From the NCBI RefSeq assembly GCF_013403915.1, contig NZ_JABFDI010000003.1, forward strand, positions 62,001 to 126,000: a DNA stretch of 64,000 nucleotides. Reading direction: 5' to 3'. Under the pieces are notes generated by a model, which worked only from the letters and a program-made list of their open reading frames with translations, did no database searches and was not told the DNA's origin. The translations under genes were made by a program, and so were the position numbers. This DNA is from Winogradskyella pacifica. Its GTDB lineage: Bacteria > Bacteroidota > Bacteroidia > Flavobacteriales > Flavobacteriaceae. Of this stretch, positions 44,804 to 53,405 are shown in pieces. Each line of letters opens with the position of its first letter. The stretch's first letter is position 1.

Positions 44804-45792
44804 TTGCTCAATTCAATTAGTTTATCTAAACTTTGTTTTGCTTTTCCACTAACAAGAGATTCTTTCGCCAATGCAAATCCTTCCTTGTGTGAAATTTGCT
44901 TGGCTGTAGCAATGGCTAGTCCGGCGTTAGCACACACCACATTGTGCTGTGCTTCTGTACCTTTATAATTGATAACACTTTTAAAAATTTCAGCAGCCAT
45001 TTTGATACTGTTTCCGCCAAAAATTTCAGATTGTTGGATTTGTTTGACTCCTAATTCATGCGGTTCAAATAAGGTTTCTGAAGTATTAGAAATCACTTTC
45101 GTTTTTCCTGTTAACGAGATTTCATCATAACCATCTAAAGCATGTACAATCGCATAGTTTTTATCAGATTCTTGATATAAATAACTGTATAATCGCAATA
45201 ATTCAAGATTAAAAACACCAACCATTTGATTTTTTGGAAATGCAGGATTGACCATGGGGCCTAACATATTGAAAAAGGTTTTTACACCCAATTCTTTTCG
45301 TATAGGAGCTACGTTTTTCATAGCAGGATGAAACAAAGGTGCATGTAAAACGCATATTCCGGCTTCATCTATACTACGTTTTAAAAAGTCGGTATCACTT
45401 GTAAATTTAATCCCTAAATATTCCATAACATTCGAAGATCCACAAGCCGAAGACACACCATAATTACCGTGTTTAGTAACATGAACTCCAGCACCTGCTG
45501 TAACAAATGATGATAAGGTTGAAATATTAAAAGTATCTTTTCCGTCACCTCCGGTTCCGCATAAATCGATAGTCTCGTAGTTATCTAAATTTACTGGAAT
45601 ACATAATTCTAATAATGCGTCTCTAAAACCTCGAAGTTCTTCTGTGGTGATACTTCGCATCATATAAACGGTTAAGAATGATGCAATTTGACTTTGATTA
45701 TATTTTCCTTCGGATATGTTGACCAAGACGTTTTTGGCTTCTTCACTAGAGATGCTTTCTTGGTTAATGAGTCTGTTTAATAATTGTTTCAT
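44800..45792 (-). CDS. trpD: Anthranilate phosphoribosyltransferase
   Basis: 330 residues. It transfers phosphoribose from PRPP to anthranilate. The PRPP site GTGGDGKDTFNIST is near residue 79, VTKHGNYGVSSACGS near 104 is the anthranilate/KHGN block, and FHPAMKNVAPIRKELG near 153 is typical. It overlaps trpC by 4 bp and is separated from trpG by the second composite repeat. Confidence 0.96.
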   Translation of the reverse strand: MKQLLNRLINQESISSEEAKNVLVNISEGKYNQSQIASFLTVYMMRSITTEELRGFRDALLELCIPVNLDNYETIDLCGTGGDGKDTFNISTLSSFVTAGAGVHVTKHGNYGVSSACGSSNVMEYLGIKFTSDTDFLKRSIDEAGICVLHAPLFHPAMKNVAPIRKELGVKTFFNMLGPMVNPAFPKNQMVGVFNLELLRLYSYLYQESDKNYAIVHALDGYDEISLTGKTKVISNTSETLFEPHELGVKQIQQSEIFGGNSIKMAAEIFKSVINYKGTEAQHNVVCANAGLAIATAKQISHKEGFALAKESLVSGKAKQSLDKLIELSK

Positions 45793-45796
45793 ATCA

Positions 45797-46217
45797 ATGC
45801 CTGCGAAAGCAGGTATCTTTTTTTTATTTGTTCTTATTTTCTTTTGTTCATTTGCCTTGATGCAAACGAACCAAAAATCACGATCAAAATTAGGAATTAC
45901 TCGTCTATTTATATTTTTTCAATAAGGAATTCGTGAATGCAAAACATTTGCTAAAGCATCATTCACTTTCAGAACTTCGTGCTTGAGGCTACGCCTCGCA
46001 TCTTCGTTCTTTCGTTCATTATTTCTGATTTTTGATGTTTCCGACTATGTCGGAATATGGGACATTATTTTTTACTAAATATTGTATTCTTCCCAAATTA
46101 TATTTTAATTTTTTCTCACTTCTCACTTCTCACTTCTCACTTCTCACTTCTCACTTCTCACTTCTCACTTCTCACTTCTCACTTCTCACTTCTCATTTCT
46201 CACTTCTCACTTCTCAC
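45797..46217. repeat. Composite repeat element, copy 2 (REP-like hairpin, conserved body, heptamer array)
   Basis: It fills the trpD-trpG gap in the same order as copy 1: REP-like CCTGCGAAAGCAGG (45800-45813), a weakly conserved part (TTTTGTTCATTTGCCTTGATG, ACCAAAAATCACG), the 116-bp body at 45949-46064, then (TTCTCAC)x15 at 46113-46217, one unit varying. The body stem is GAGGC/GCCTC (45985-45997), one base pair different from copy 1 but still paired. The array covers the trpG stop codon. Reading frames through the array are artefacts. Confidence 0.85.
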
Positions 46218-46786
46218 TTCTTACTGTTTACCCAATTTTCTAAAATCTGTTTTCCATTAGGTGTCAACACCGATTCCGGATGATATTGCACACCTTTAAC
46301 GTCGTAAACTTTATGCCTTAATGACATTATTTGTCCGTTGTCGTCAAAAGACGTAGCTTCTAAACAATCAGGTAAATTGGCATTAACGACCCATGAATGA
46401 TATCTGCCCACTTCAAAAGTTTTGCCTAAGCCTTTAAAAAGGGATTCGTCATCAACTGAAAGTGTAATGCTAGTGGCTACACCATGATACACATTATCTA
46501 AATTTTCTAATGAACCACCAAAAACTTCACCAATAGCTTGTTGTCCTAAACAAACACCTAAGATACTTTTGGTTGGAGCATAAGTTTCTATAATCTTTTT
46601 TAATAAACCGGCTTCATCTGGGACTCCAGGTCCTGGAGATAACACAATTTTATCAAAAGCATCGACTTCTTCTAGTGTTAGTTTATCGTTTCGTTTTACG
46701 GTGACTTCACAATCTAAATCTTCTAAATAATGAACTAAATTGTATGTAAAACTGTCGTAATTATCTATGACTAATATTTTTTTCAT
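46214..46786 (-). CDS. trpG: Anthranilate synthase component II (glutamine amidotransferase)
   Basis: 190 residues. A class I amidotransferase feeding ammonia to TrpE: the catalytic Cys is in [12 protein letters not shown] near 78, and the His/Glu pair in [12 protein letters not shown] near 169. The start [19 protein letters not shown] and [11 protein letters not shown] (oxyanion strand) are standard. It could double as PabA. The TGA stop overlaps the first TTCTCAC unit of the tandem array. Confidence 0.95.
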   Translation of the reverse strand: MKKILVIDNYDSFTYNLVHYLEDLDCEVTVKRNDKLTLEEVDAFDKIVLSPGPGVPDEAGLLKKIIETYAPTKSILGVCLGQQAIGEVFGGSLENLDNVYHGVATSITLSVDDESLFKGLGKTFEVGRYHSWVVNANLPDCLEATSFDDNGQIMSLRHKVYDVKGVQYHPESVLTPNGKQILENWVNSKK

Positions 46787-46841
46787 CGCAATGTTCCGTG
46801 AAACGGAATATCTTTTTAATTATACTTCAATTTTTTAAATA

Positions 46842-46865
46842 GATCCCTGCCTATGCAGGAATGAC
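46842..46865. repeat. REP-like hairpin between trpE and trpG
   Basis: GATCCCTGCCTATGCAGGAATGAC folds through CCTGC/GCAGG and is an inverted-orientation member of the family at 43892. A smaller hairpin TTCCGTGAAACGGAA sits at 46794-46808. Confidence 0.75.
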
Positions 46866-46872
46866 AGCTAAC

Positions 46873-48273
46873 TCAAATTTCCTCAGCCTGTTCAATCGCT
46901 TTCGTCAATGCTCCTAATTTATTATAAACTTCTTGCAATTCACTTTCAGCTTCAGATTTGGCAACTATTCCTGCTCCTGCTTGCCAAAATAATTTATGAT
47001 TCTGACTTAAAAATGTTCTAATCATGATGGCATGATTAAAATTGCCATTAAAATCCATAAAACCGATAGCTCCTCCATAATAACCTCTGCTTGTTTTTTC
47101 ATACCTTTCAATCAACTGCATGGCTTTGTGTTTTGGTGCTCCACTTAGAGTTCCGGCAGGAAATGTGTCTGCAACCACTTGCATGGTATCGGTATTTTTG
47201 TGAATTGTACCTGTAACTTTACTCACTAAATGTATCACGTGAGAGAAGAATTGTACTTCTCTATAATTTTCGACAGTAACATTGCTTCCGTTTCTACTTA
47301 GGTCGTTTCTTGCCAAGTCAACTAACATCACATGCTCACTGTTTTCTTTGTCGTCTTTTATTAATTCTTCAGCTAATTGAGCGTCTTTTAGGTCGTTTCC
47401 ACTTCGCTTAAAAGTACCAGCAATAGGATGAATTTCGGCTTTACCATCACTAACCACTAATTGTGCCTCTGGAGAGCTGCCGAAAATTTTAAAATTCCCA
47501 TAATCAAAATAGAATAGGTAAGGGGATGGGTTAATACTTCTTAAGGCTCTGTATACATTAAACTCGTCTCCGCTAAATTGTTGCGAAAATTGTTTAGACA
47601 ATACCAATTGAAAGACATCTCCACGGCCACAATGCTTTTTTGCGAGTTCTACATTTGCTTTATATTCCTCATCTGTAAGATTAGATTTAATGTCTCCTTT
47701 GGGTTTAAAATCGTAAGAGGCATATTGTCTCGTTTGGATCAATTGTAAAATGTCGTCAATGTTATTTTCGCTATGAAAACAATGCGCAAAAATATAAGCT
47801 TCATTTTTTTGATGATCTATAGCGATGATATTTTGATAAACAGCGTAGTATATTTCAGGAATAGAAACAGAATTGTCTTTTTTTGAAATTTCGATATCTT
47901 CAAAATACTTTACCGCATCATAAGCCGTGTATCCAAAAATTCCATTATTGATAAACTTGAATTCTTTGTTTGAATCTACTTTAAAACGTTGTGTAAACTT
48001 ATGAATCTCTTCAATGACACCAACGGTTTGAATTAAATTGCTCTTAGAGCTTCCATCAGGATAGGTTTGAGAAATTGTATCACCTTCCACTTTTATAGAA
48101 GCGATGGGGTTGCAGCAGATATATGAAAAATTGTTGTCGTTTGCATGATAATCACTACTCTCTAACAGAATACTATTTGGGAATTTATCTCTAATTTTAA
48201 GATAAATACTAACTGGCGTAATAGTGTCTGCTAATATTTTTTTGTAATGTGTGTTTAAACTAAATGTTTTCAT
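46873..48273 (-). CDS. trpE: Anthranilate synthase component I
   Basis: 466 residues. It makes anthranilate from chorismate and ammonia. The feedback site LLESS (36-40) binds tryptophan, so the enzyme is predicted to be Trp-inhibited. The catalytic C-terminal domain has IHPIAGTFKRSG, HVMLVDLARNDLSR and FPAGTLSGAPKHKAM, ending with AGAGIVAKSEAESELQEV. It is the first structural gene of the operon, preceded by a leader peptide ORF and a terminator, so it is controlled by both attenuation and feedback. Confidence 0.97.
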   Translation of the reverse strand: MKTFSLNTHYKKILADTITPVSIYLKIRDKFPNSILLESSDYHANDNNFSYICCNPIASIKVEGDTISQTYPDGSSKSNLIQTVGVIEEIHKFTQRFKVDSNKEFKFINNGIFGYTAYDAVKYFEDIEISKKDNSVSIPEIYYAVYQNIIAIDHQKNEAYIFAHCFHSENNIDDILQLIQTRQYASYDFKPKGDIKSNLTDEEYKANVELAKKHCGRGDVFQLVLSKQFSQQFSGDEFNVYRALRSINPSPYLFYFDYGNFKIFGSSPEAQLVVSDGKAEIHPIAGTFKRSGNDLKDAQLAEELIKDDKENSEHVMLVDLARNDLSRNGSNVTVENYREVQFFSHVIHLVSKVTGTIHKNTDTMQVVADTFPAGTLSGAPKHKAMQLIERYEKTSRGYYGGAIGFMDFNGNFNHAIMIRTFLSQNHKLFWQAGAGIVAKSEAESELQEVYNKLGALTKAIEQAEEI

Positions 48274-48307
48274 CTTTGCTGAATTTATTTCAGTATTCGG
48301 TTAAATT

Positions 48308-48343
48308 AAAAAAGGCTTGTCGTGAATGACAAGCCTTTTTTTT
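48308..48343 (-). terminator. trp attenuator terminator
   Basis: A perfect stem GGCTTGTC/GACAAGCC flanked by A/T runs (48308-48321 with 48328-48343, loop GTGAAT), 35 bp before trpE. On the minus-strand RNA it ends in a U run. Segment 48320-48326 can instead pair with 48371-48377 near the leader stop codon, giving an antiterminator. Confidence 0.85.
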
Positions 48344-48371
48344 ATATAAGTATTACATACCAAGGATTAGT

Positions 48372-48428
48372 TCACGAACGTAAGTTTGAGAAATTCCACC
48401 ACCAAGTATGATTTGTATTTATTTTCAT
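48372..48428 (-). CDS. trpL: trp operon leader peptide with three consecutive Trp codons
   Basis: ATG at 48428 to TGA at 48372 encodes 18 residues, MKINTNHTWWWNFSNLRS. Three TGG codons in a row (48396-48404) are extremely unlikely by chance in such a short AT-rich frame. It lies between a promoter and a terminator directly ahead of trpE. In trp attenuation, a ribosome stalled at these codons under Trp starvation frees the downstream RNA to form an antiterminator. The stop codon lies inside the segment 48371-48377 that can pair with the terminator loop. Too short for standard gene calling. Confidence 0.85.
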   Translation of the reverse strand: MKINTNHTWWWNFSNLRS

Positions 48429-48436
48429 CTGAACAT

Positions 48437-48467
48437 CAAAGATAGAAATCAAAATTCGGATTTCAAA
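48437..48467 (-). promoter_or_regulatory. Promoter of the trp operon
   Basis: -33 TTTG (plus 48464-48467), a 19-bp spacer, then -7 TATCTTTG (plus 48437-48444): a textbook Bacteroidota promoter, and the best in the window. The leader ATG is only 9 bp past the -7, so the leader mRNA has almost no 5' UTR. Confidence 0.8.
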
Positions 48468-48483
48468 CACTTTAGGAAAAAAA

Positions 48484-48520
48484 GATTCCTGTTGCGGTAA
48501 ATTTCAGGCAGACAGGAATC
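48484..48520. repeat. Hairpin upstream of the trp promoter
   Basis: GATTCCTGT (48484-48492) pairs with ACAGGAATC (48512-48520). It resembles the arms of the REP-like family with an inserted loop. It may terminate yceI-side or trp-side transcripts weakly. Confidence 0.6.
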
Positions 48521-48555
48521 AAAATTTAAATATTACTAAATGTATTTATTTTGGA

Positions 48556-49125
48556 TTAAAACTTAAGCGTCACATTTAAATCAAATTCGTCATAAATTGC
48601 TTTATCTTTTATCGTTTCTAAGATAGAAGGTGATTTGTAAGTAATATTATGTTTCGTTCTGTCAATCTTTAAATTTGCAGTTGCTGTGTTATCTTTAATT
48701 AGTAAAGGAAAAGAAATAGCTTCTGTTTTTCCTTTAATGGTAATGTTAGCTTTTACGTTGAAATTTCCATCTTTACCTGTAACAGATGTAATGTCTAAAG
48801 TCGCCGTAGGGAATTCTTCTACACCAAAGAAATCATCAGATTTTAAATGGCTATCTAATTTCCCTTTGTATTCTCCATCGAGATCTGTACTACCAAGAGT
48901 CGTCATATCGATAGTGAAGTTTCCTCCTGTTAAGGTTTTTCCATTAAAAATTAATGAACCACTTTTTAAGTCAATAGTTCCGGTATGTTCGCCACCTACT
49001 TTATAGCCTTTCCAAATTACTGAGCTCTCTTTAACTTTTACGGTTTTGTCTTTTAACGTTGTGTAAGACATAAATGATAATGCTAAAATGAATAGCATAG
49101 CAATGTTTGAATTTCTGTTTTTCAT
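48556..49125 (-). CDS. YceI-family periplasmic lipid-binding protein
   Basis: 189 residues with a signal peptide (about 1-22, AMLFILALSFMSYTTL). The YceI lipocalin-like barrel is visible: VIWKGYKVGGEHTGTIDLKSGSL, FTIDMTTLGSTDLDGEYKGKLDSHLKSDDFFGVEEFPTATL (the DFFxxxxFPxAxF hallmark), and a C-terminal DEFDLNVTLKF. Members bind polyprenyl lipids or amides. It follows marR by 2 bp, so it is probably in the MarR-controlled operon. Confidence 0.93.
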   Translation of the reverse strand: MKNRNSNIAMLFILALSFMSYTTLKDKTVKVKESSVIWKGYKVGGEHTGTIDLKSGSLIFNGKTLTGGNFTIDMTTLGSTDLDGEYKGKLDSHLKSDDFFGVEEFPTATLDITSVTGKDGNFNVKANITIKGKTEAISFPLLIKDNTATANLKIDRTKHNITYKSPSILETIKDKAIYDEFDLNVTLKF

Positions 49126-49127
49126 AA

Positions 49128-49586
49128 TTATTTCTTTTTAAGTTTTATTAAAAGGGTATTCAATTGTATTAACTCTTTTTGAGTCAAGTTTTTTGTGATG
49201 TTTTTTTCTGTACGATTTATAATTGGGTCCACTGTTTTTAAAGTTTCTAAACCCATATCTGTAATGACGATTTCAACTTTTCTTCTGTTGGTTTTACAAA
49301 TGGTACGGTTTACAAATTTTTTTTTTATTAGCTTATCAACTAATCTTGTGGTATTACTCATTTTACTTACCATACGTTCTTGTATGTCTTGTAAGTTTAT
49401 AGCATTTCCATTTTGACCTCTTAAAATTCTAAGGACATTAAATTGTTCTAAGGATAAATCGAAAGGTTTTAGCTCTAATAATAAATCATCCTTCATCCAT
49501 GTTGTGGTGTGAAAAATATTTATGACTGTCGCTGTTGGTATTGGCAAATCAGCTTTTGTTTTTAGTATGTCGTTTAATTCTTTCAT
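49128..49586 (-). CDS. MarR-family transcriptional regulator
   Basis: 152 residues from the ATG at 49586 (MKELNDILKTKADLP). An upstream in-frame TTG at 49607 lies inside the -7 element and is rejected. It has winged-helix features: FDLSLEQFNVLRILRGQNGNAINLQDIQERMVSKMSNTTRLVDKLIKKKFVNRT, then the wing CKTNRRKVEIVITDMG. MarR proteins bind as dimers and are released by phenolics, lipids or oxidants. It controls itself and probably yceI (2-bp gap). A palindrome overlaps its promoter. Confidence 0.92.
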   Translation of the reverse strand: MKELNDILKTKADLPIPTATVINIFHTTTWMKDDLLLELKPFDLSLEQFNVLRILRGQNGNAINLQDIQERMVSKMSNTTRLVDKLIKKKFVNRTICKTNRRKVEIVITDMGLETLKTVDPIINRTEKNITKNLTQKELIQLNTLLIKLKKK

Positions 49587-49595
49587 GTACAACAA

Positions 49596-49612
49596 TTGTA
49601 TATACAAATGTA
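49596..49612 (-). promoter_or_regulatory. marR promoter with overlapping palindromic operator
   Basis: The -7 element TACATTTG on the minus strand (plus 49605-49612) overlaps the perfect 12-bp palindrome TTGTATATACAA (49596-49607). Operators over the promoter are usual for autoregulating MarR proteins; binding is inferred. Confidence 0.6.
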
Positions 49613-49860
49613 TGTGTTTTATTGATATGTGAAATTAATATTTTGTTAAATTTAAAACGTGTAGGTTTTAATTATTTTGAAGTTCATGACTTTCAAAAAA
49701 AGATGTACTAAAAGAATGATACAAGAGTTATATATAGGATGCTATTAGTCTAATACTAAAAGAACATCGTATAAAAATGAATAAAAAGCGAGTAATTAGC
49801 TGTATTATTACAATAGATTCTTACGATAAAGGCAGAATATGTTAAAAAATGAATCTGAAA

Positions 49861-49912
49861 TGTAACACTTCTGATTTTTTTACGTCTATATCATAATGGA
49901 ATGTTAATTTTG
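49861..49912 (+). promoter_or_regulatory. Two promoters for the rhodanese pair: ECF-like and housekeeping
   Basis: TGTAAC (49861-49866), 16 bp, CGTCTA (49883-49888) gives an ECF-like promoter with the geometry seen before the micropeptide gene at 21398. Just after it, TAATTTTG (49905-49912) is a standard -7, 20 bp before the ATG at 49933. The rest of the 325-bp gap (49613-49860) shows nothing recognisable. Confidence 0.6.
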
Positions 49913-49932
49913 CTAAAAATTAAGAATAAAGA

Positions 49933-50250
49933 ATGGCTGATTTATCACAAGAAGAATGGACAAAACAACTCAAAGCAGACGATAATGCAGTTGTTTTAGA
50001 TGTAAGAACACAAGATGAGATTGATTTAGGGATGATTCCTAATGCAATTCATATAGATATATTTAAAGGACAAGGATTTATACACGAAGTAGAACAGTTA
50101 GATAAAACAAAAAACTATTATGTGTATTGTAAATCTGGTAATAGAAGCGGACAGGCTTGTGCTATTATGAATCAATTAGATATTGAAAATGCTTATAACC
50201 TCTTGGGTGGTTTTAGCGAATGGCAAGGTGAGGTTGCCCACAATCAATGA
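49933..50250 (+). CDS. Rhodanese-like sulfurtransferase, cytoplasmic
   Basis: 105 residues, a single rhodanese domain. The substrate loop is YCKSGNRSGQA with the active Cys at about 66; LDVRTQDEIDLGMIPNAIHID (about 26-46) is the CH2A motif region. No signal peptide. It can carry persulfide sulfur. It overlaps the next rhodanese gene by 4 bp (ATGA), so the two form a coupled pair, one cytoplasmic and one anchored outside. Confidence 0.9.
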   Translation: MADLSQEEWTKQLKADDNAVVLDVRTQDEIDLGMIPNAIHIDIFKGQGFIHEVEQLDKTKNYYVYCKSGNRSGQACAIMNQLDIENAYNLLGGFSEWQGEVAHNQ

Positions 50251-50678
50251 TTTTAAAACACACAAAAATGTATAGAGTATTTGTAATATGTTGTTTGTTG
50301 TTAACACTAGGCGTTAGCACAAGTTGTTTAGACAGTAGTCCGGCGGACTCTGAAATAAAGCTAATAACAGCTGACGAAATGCAATCTATTTTAGAATTAG
50401 AAGATGTGCAATTAATTGATGTAAGAACCCCCAAAGAATATGAAGGTGGTTACATTGCTAATGCGCAAAATATAGATTTTATGTCACCTACTTTTGATGA
50501 TGACATTACAAAATTAGATAAAAATAAACCTGTGATATTGTACTGTAAATCTGGAGGTCGAAGTGCTAAATGTGCTAAGAAGATGAAAGATGCAGGATTT
50601 AAAAAGATTTACGATCTTAAAGGAGGAATTTCTAAATGGAAATTTTCCGATGGAATCAAAATTGAAGAAAAATCGTAA
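50247..50678 (+). CDS. Rhodanese-like lipoprotein
   Basis: 143 residues from the ATG that overlaps the upstream stop (a second ATG at 50268 is possible). A lipobox LGVSTSC puts the lipid-modified Cys at about residue 27. The rhodanese domain follows: LIDVRTPKEYEGGYIANAQNID and the active-site loop YCKSGGRSAKCAKKM, the Cys at about 99. A periplasm-facing persulfide carrier is likely. A terminator follows directly. Confidence 0.9.
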   Translation: MILKHTKMYRVFVICCLLLTLGVSTSCLDSSPADSEIKLITADEMQSILELEDVQLIDVRTPKEYEGGYIANAQNIDFMSPTFDDDITKLDKNKPVILYCKSGGRSAKCAKKMKDAGFKKIYDLKGGISKWKFSDGIKIEEKS

Positions 50679-50684
50679 CAAACT

Positions 50685-50711
50685 AACCGAACTTAATGTT
50701 CGGTTTTTTTA
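50685..50711 (+). terminator. Terminator of the rhodanese operon
   Basis: AACCGAAC (50685-50692) pairs with GTTCGGTT (50698-50705), followed by a T run. Confidence 0.88.
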
Positions 50712-50789
50712 TACTCACAATTCTCTTCCCGAATTCTTAAGATTTTTATAAATTAGACGATTGTAATCCTAGAATAGAAACCCTTCTGT

Positions 50790-50797
50790 TACATTTG
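50790..50797 (+). promoter_or_regulatory. -7 promoter element for dsbD
   Basis: TACATTTG. The in-frame TTG at 50795 lies inside it, which rules that codon out as start and supports the ATG at 50816. Confidence 0.6.
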
Positions 50798-50815
50798 CAA
50801 ATTAACATGTCGTTT

Positions 50816-53212
50816 ATGAAATTTAATAAAATACTTCTACTTTGCCTTTTGGCATTTACGTTTTCATTCAATTTATTTTCGCAAGTTTTTGATCCCGTGA
50901 AATGGGAAACTAAAGTTGAAAAAATTTCAGATACAGAATACAATCTTATTTCAACAGCAACGATAGATGCTGGCTGGCATTTATACTCGCAAAATGTGCC
51001 AAACAATGGCCCTATTCCTACAACCTTTGTTTATACCGAATCTAAAGATTTTGAATTAATAGGAAAAACATCTGAAGAAGAAGGTGAAACTATTGACGAT
51101 CCTGTTTTTCAAATGCGAATTAAATATTTTGGTGAAAAAGCAGAATTCTCACAACGTATTAAAGTTCTTAATAAAGAATTGTCACTTGTTGAAGGTGAAG
51201 TGGAATTTATGGTCTGTGATGACGAAAAATGTTTACCACCAACTTATATAGATCTTACGTTTAACCTAAAGGATGCTGAAGATACTAAGGAGATTCCTGC
51301 AGGAATGGCATTAAATTTAACAGGTAATACCACAAAAATTCTTGAGCCTGTAAAATGGAGTACTTCTGTTGAAAAACTAAATGATACCGAATTAATTTTA
51401 GTGTCTACTGCAACTATTGATAGTGGCTGGAAATTGTATGCTCAAAATATTGAAGAAGGAGGTCCAATTCCAACAAGTTTTGACTATACATTAAAAGACG
51501 GTATTGAGCTTGTAGGTTCTACCAACGAAGAAAAGGGTGAAGAAAGTATAGATAAGGTCTTCGATATGAAGATTAAATACTTTAAAAATACGACAGAATT
51601 CAGACAGAAAATTAAAGTTTCAGATGCTACAATTTCTTCAATCGTTTCTGAGGTTGGTTTTATGGCTTGTGATGATACACAATGTACCGCACCAACTTAT
51701 ATCGATTTAGAATATGATTTAACTAAGACAGTTGTGGCTTCTTCTGATATTTATGAAAACTCTGAAGCAGATGACGATGAGTCGAGCGAAGGCTTATGGT
51801 CTATATTTATTATCGCTTTCTTTTCAGGATTTGTAGCATTATTAACACCATGCGTGTTTCCAATGATACCAATGACGGTGAGTTTCTTTATAAAACAAAG
51901 TCAATCTAAAGCCAAAGGCATCCGTAATGCTATTATTTATGGATTATCAATAATCGTCATCTATGTCTTATTAGGTACAATCATAACAGCGATTTTCGGT
52001 GCTGATGCGTTGAATGCATTAGCAACAAACGTTTGGTTTAACCTTATCTTCTTTATATTATTAGTGGTTTTTGCCATTTCATTTTTAGGTGCTTTCGAAA
52101 TTGTATTACCAAATTCATGGGCAAATAAAGCCGATAAGCAAGCCGATAGAGGCGGACTCGTTGGCATCTTTTTTATGGCTTTAGCCTTAGCAATTGTCTC
52201 ATTTTCTTGCACAGGTCCAATAGTAGGAACTATTTTGGTTGAAGCAGCTTCCAAAGGAGGTATCGCACCGGTAATAGGAATGTTAGGCTTTTCATCTGCA
52301 ATCGCATTACCATTTGCATTATTTGCTGCTTTCCCGGGTTGGTTAAATTCTCTACCAAAATCAGGAGGCTGGTTAAATACAGTGAAAGTCGTTTTAGGAT
52401 TTTTAGAACTAGCTTTAGCATTTAAATTCTTATCGCAAGCCGATTTAGTATTGCAATTACATTTCTTAGAACGCGAAGTATTTATAGCAATATGGATTGC
52501 CATTTTTGGAACCTTATCCTTATATCTTTTTGGGAAAATTCAATTACCACACGATTCTCCACTGAAACATATTTCCGTAGGACGCTTATTATTTGGCTTA
52601 CTAACGTTGACCTTTACGATTTATATGATTCCAGGACTTTGGGGCGCACCTTTAAAAATTATAAGCGCCTTTCCTCCTCCATTAGATTATTCTGAATCTC
52701 CGTATGGAGTCGGTAATTCAAAAGCTGGTGGCGCAAGTATAACAGATATTCCTGAGGGTGCCCATTTATTAGCACCACATGATATTTTAGCATTTAATGA
52801 TTACGAAACCGGTTTGGCTTATGCTAAAAAAGTAGGGAAACCTGTGATGCTAGACTTTACTGGATGGGCTTGTGTGAATTGCCGTAAAATGGAACAAAAT
52901 GTTTGGGTAGATCCACAAGTATTATCTAAACTTAAAAACGACATTGTGCTTATTTCTTTATATGTCGATGAGCAAATCGATTTTCCTGAAGGTGAAGCAC
53001 CAGATTCAAAATTAAGACCTGGTAAAAAATTAAAAAACCGTGGTCAGAAGTGGAGCGAAATGCAAACTATTAGGTACAAAACCAATACACAACCGTATTA
53101 CGTATTGATGGATCATAATGAAGAAAATCTAAACGAGCCTGTTGCTTACACTCCAGACATTGAGGAATACGAGGCATGGTTAAAAGAAGGGATTGGGAAT
53201 TTTAAAGATTGA
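50816..53212 (+). CDS. dsbD: Thiol:disulfide interchange protein DsbD with a duplicated N-terminal domain
   Basis: 798 residues from the ATG at 50816 (an ATG at 50807 is possible). A signal peptide ends near residue 23 (NLFSQ). Two homologous periplasmic domains follow, about 24-155 and 172-305: each has PVKWxTxVEK, STATIDxGWxLYxQN, GPIPTxFxY and F-M-x-C-DD-x-x-C-x-x-PTYIDL. An eight-helix membrane core has TPCVFPM near 344 and SFSCTGP near 462. A C-terminal thioredoxin domain has WACVNC near 684. Electrons pass from cytoplasmic thioredoxin outward. Normal DsbD has one N-terminal domain and fewer residues. Confidence 0.9.
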   Translation: MKFNKILLLCLLAFTFSFNLFSQVFDPVKWETKVEKISDTEYNLISTATIDAGWHLYSQNVPNNGPIPTTFVYTESKDFELIGKTSEEEGETIDDPVFQMRIKYFGEKAEFSQRIKVLNKELSLVEGEVEFMVCDDEKCLPPTYIDLTFNLKDAEDTKEIPAGMALNLTGNTTKILEPVKWSTSVEKLNDTELILVSTATIDSGWKLYAQNIEEGGPIPTSFDYTLKDGIELVGSTNEEKGEESIDKVFDMKIKYFKNTTEFRQKIKVSDATISSIVSEVGFMACDDTQCTAPTYIDLEYDLTKTVVASSDIYENSEADDDESSEGLWSIFIIAFFSGFVALLTPCVFPMIPMTVSFFIKQSQSKAKGIRNAIIYGLSIIVIYVLLGTIITAIFGADALNALATNVWFNLIFFILLVVFAISFLGAFEIVLPNSWANKADKQADRGGLVGIFFMALALAIVSFSCTGPIVGTILVEAASKGGIAPVIGMLGFSSAIALPFALFAAFPGWLNSLPKSGGWLNTVKVVLGFLELALAFKFLSQADLVLQLHFLEREVFIAIWIAIFGTLSLYLFGKIQLPHDSPLKHISVGRLLFGLLTLTFTIYMIPGLWGAPLKIISAFPPPLDYSESPYGVGNSKAGGASITDIPEGAHLLAPHDILAFNDYETGLAYAKKVGKPVMLDFTGWACVNCRKMEQNVWVDPQVLSKLKNDIVLISLYVDEQIDFPEGEAPDSKLRPGKKLKNRGQKWSEMQTIRYKTNTQPYYVLMDHNEENLNEPVAYTPDIEEYEAWLKEGIGNFKD

Positions 53213-53405
53213 GAAAACGAACGTTTTACGCTTTTTATTACCAGCTTTTTTGTGATAATCTGACTTCTCCCTTTAAGAGTTATTCTGCTGTATTTTCTAT
53301 TAGGGTTATAACCATAAATGTAATAAAGACACACTACATGGCTTTTGAGTTAAGCGATGTGGTGTTAAAGAATTTACTTTATAATTCATTAACAGGAATG
53401 GCATC

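Noticed and set aside
46032..46283. Open frames with repeated SLLTSHF units across the TTCTCAC array
   Set aside because: The frames are produced by the 7-bp tandem array and cross the trpG 3' end on the other strand; no start context or promoter.
51961..52503. 180-residue frame antisense to dsbD
   Set aside because: Long antisense frames are common opposite hydrophobic genes; no promoter or family motif.
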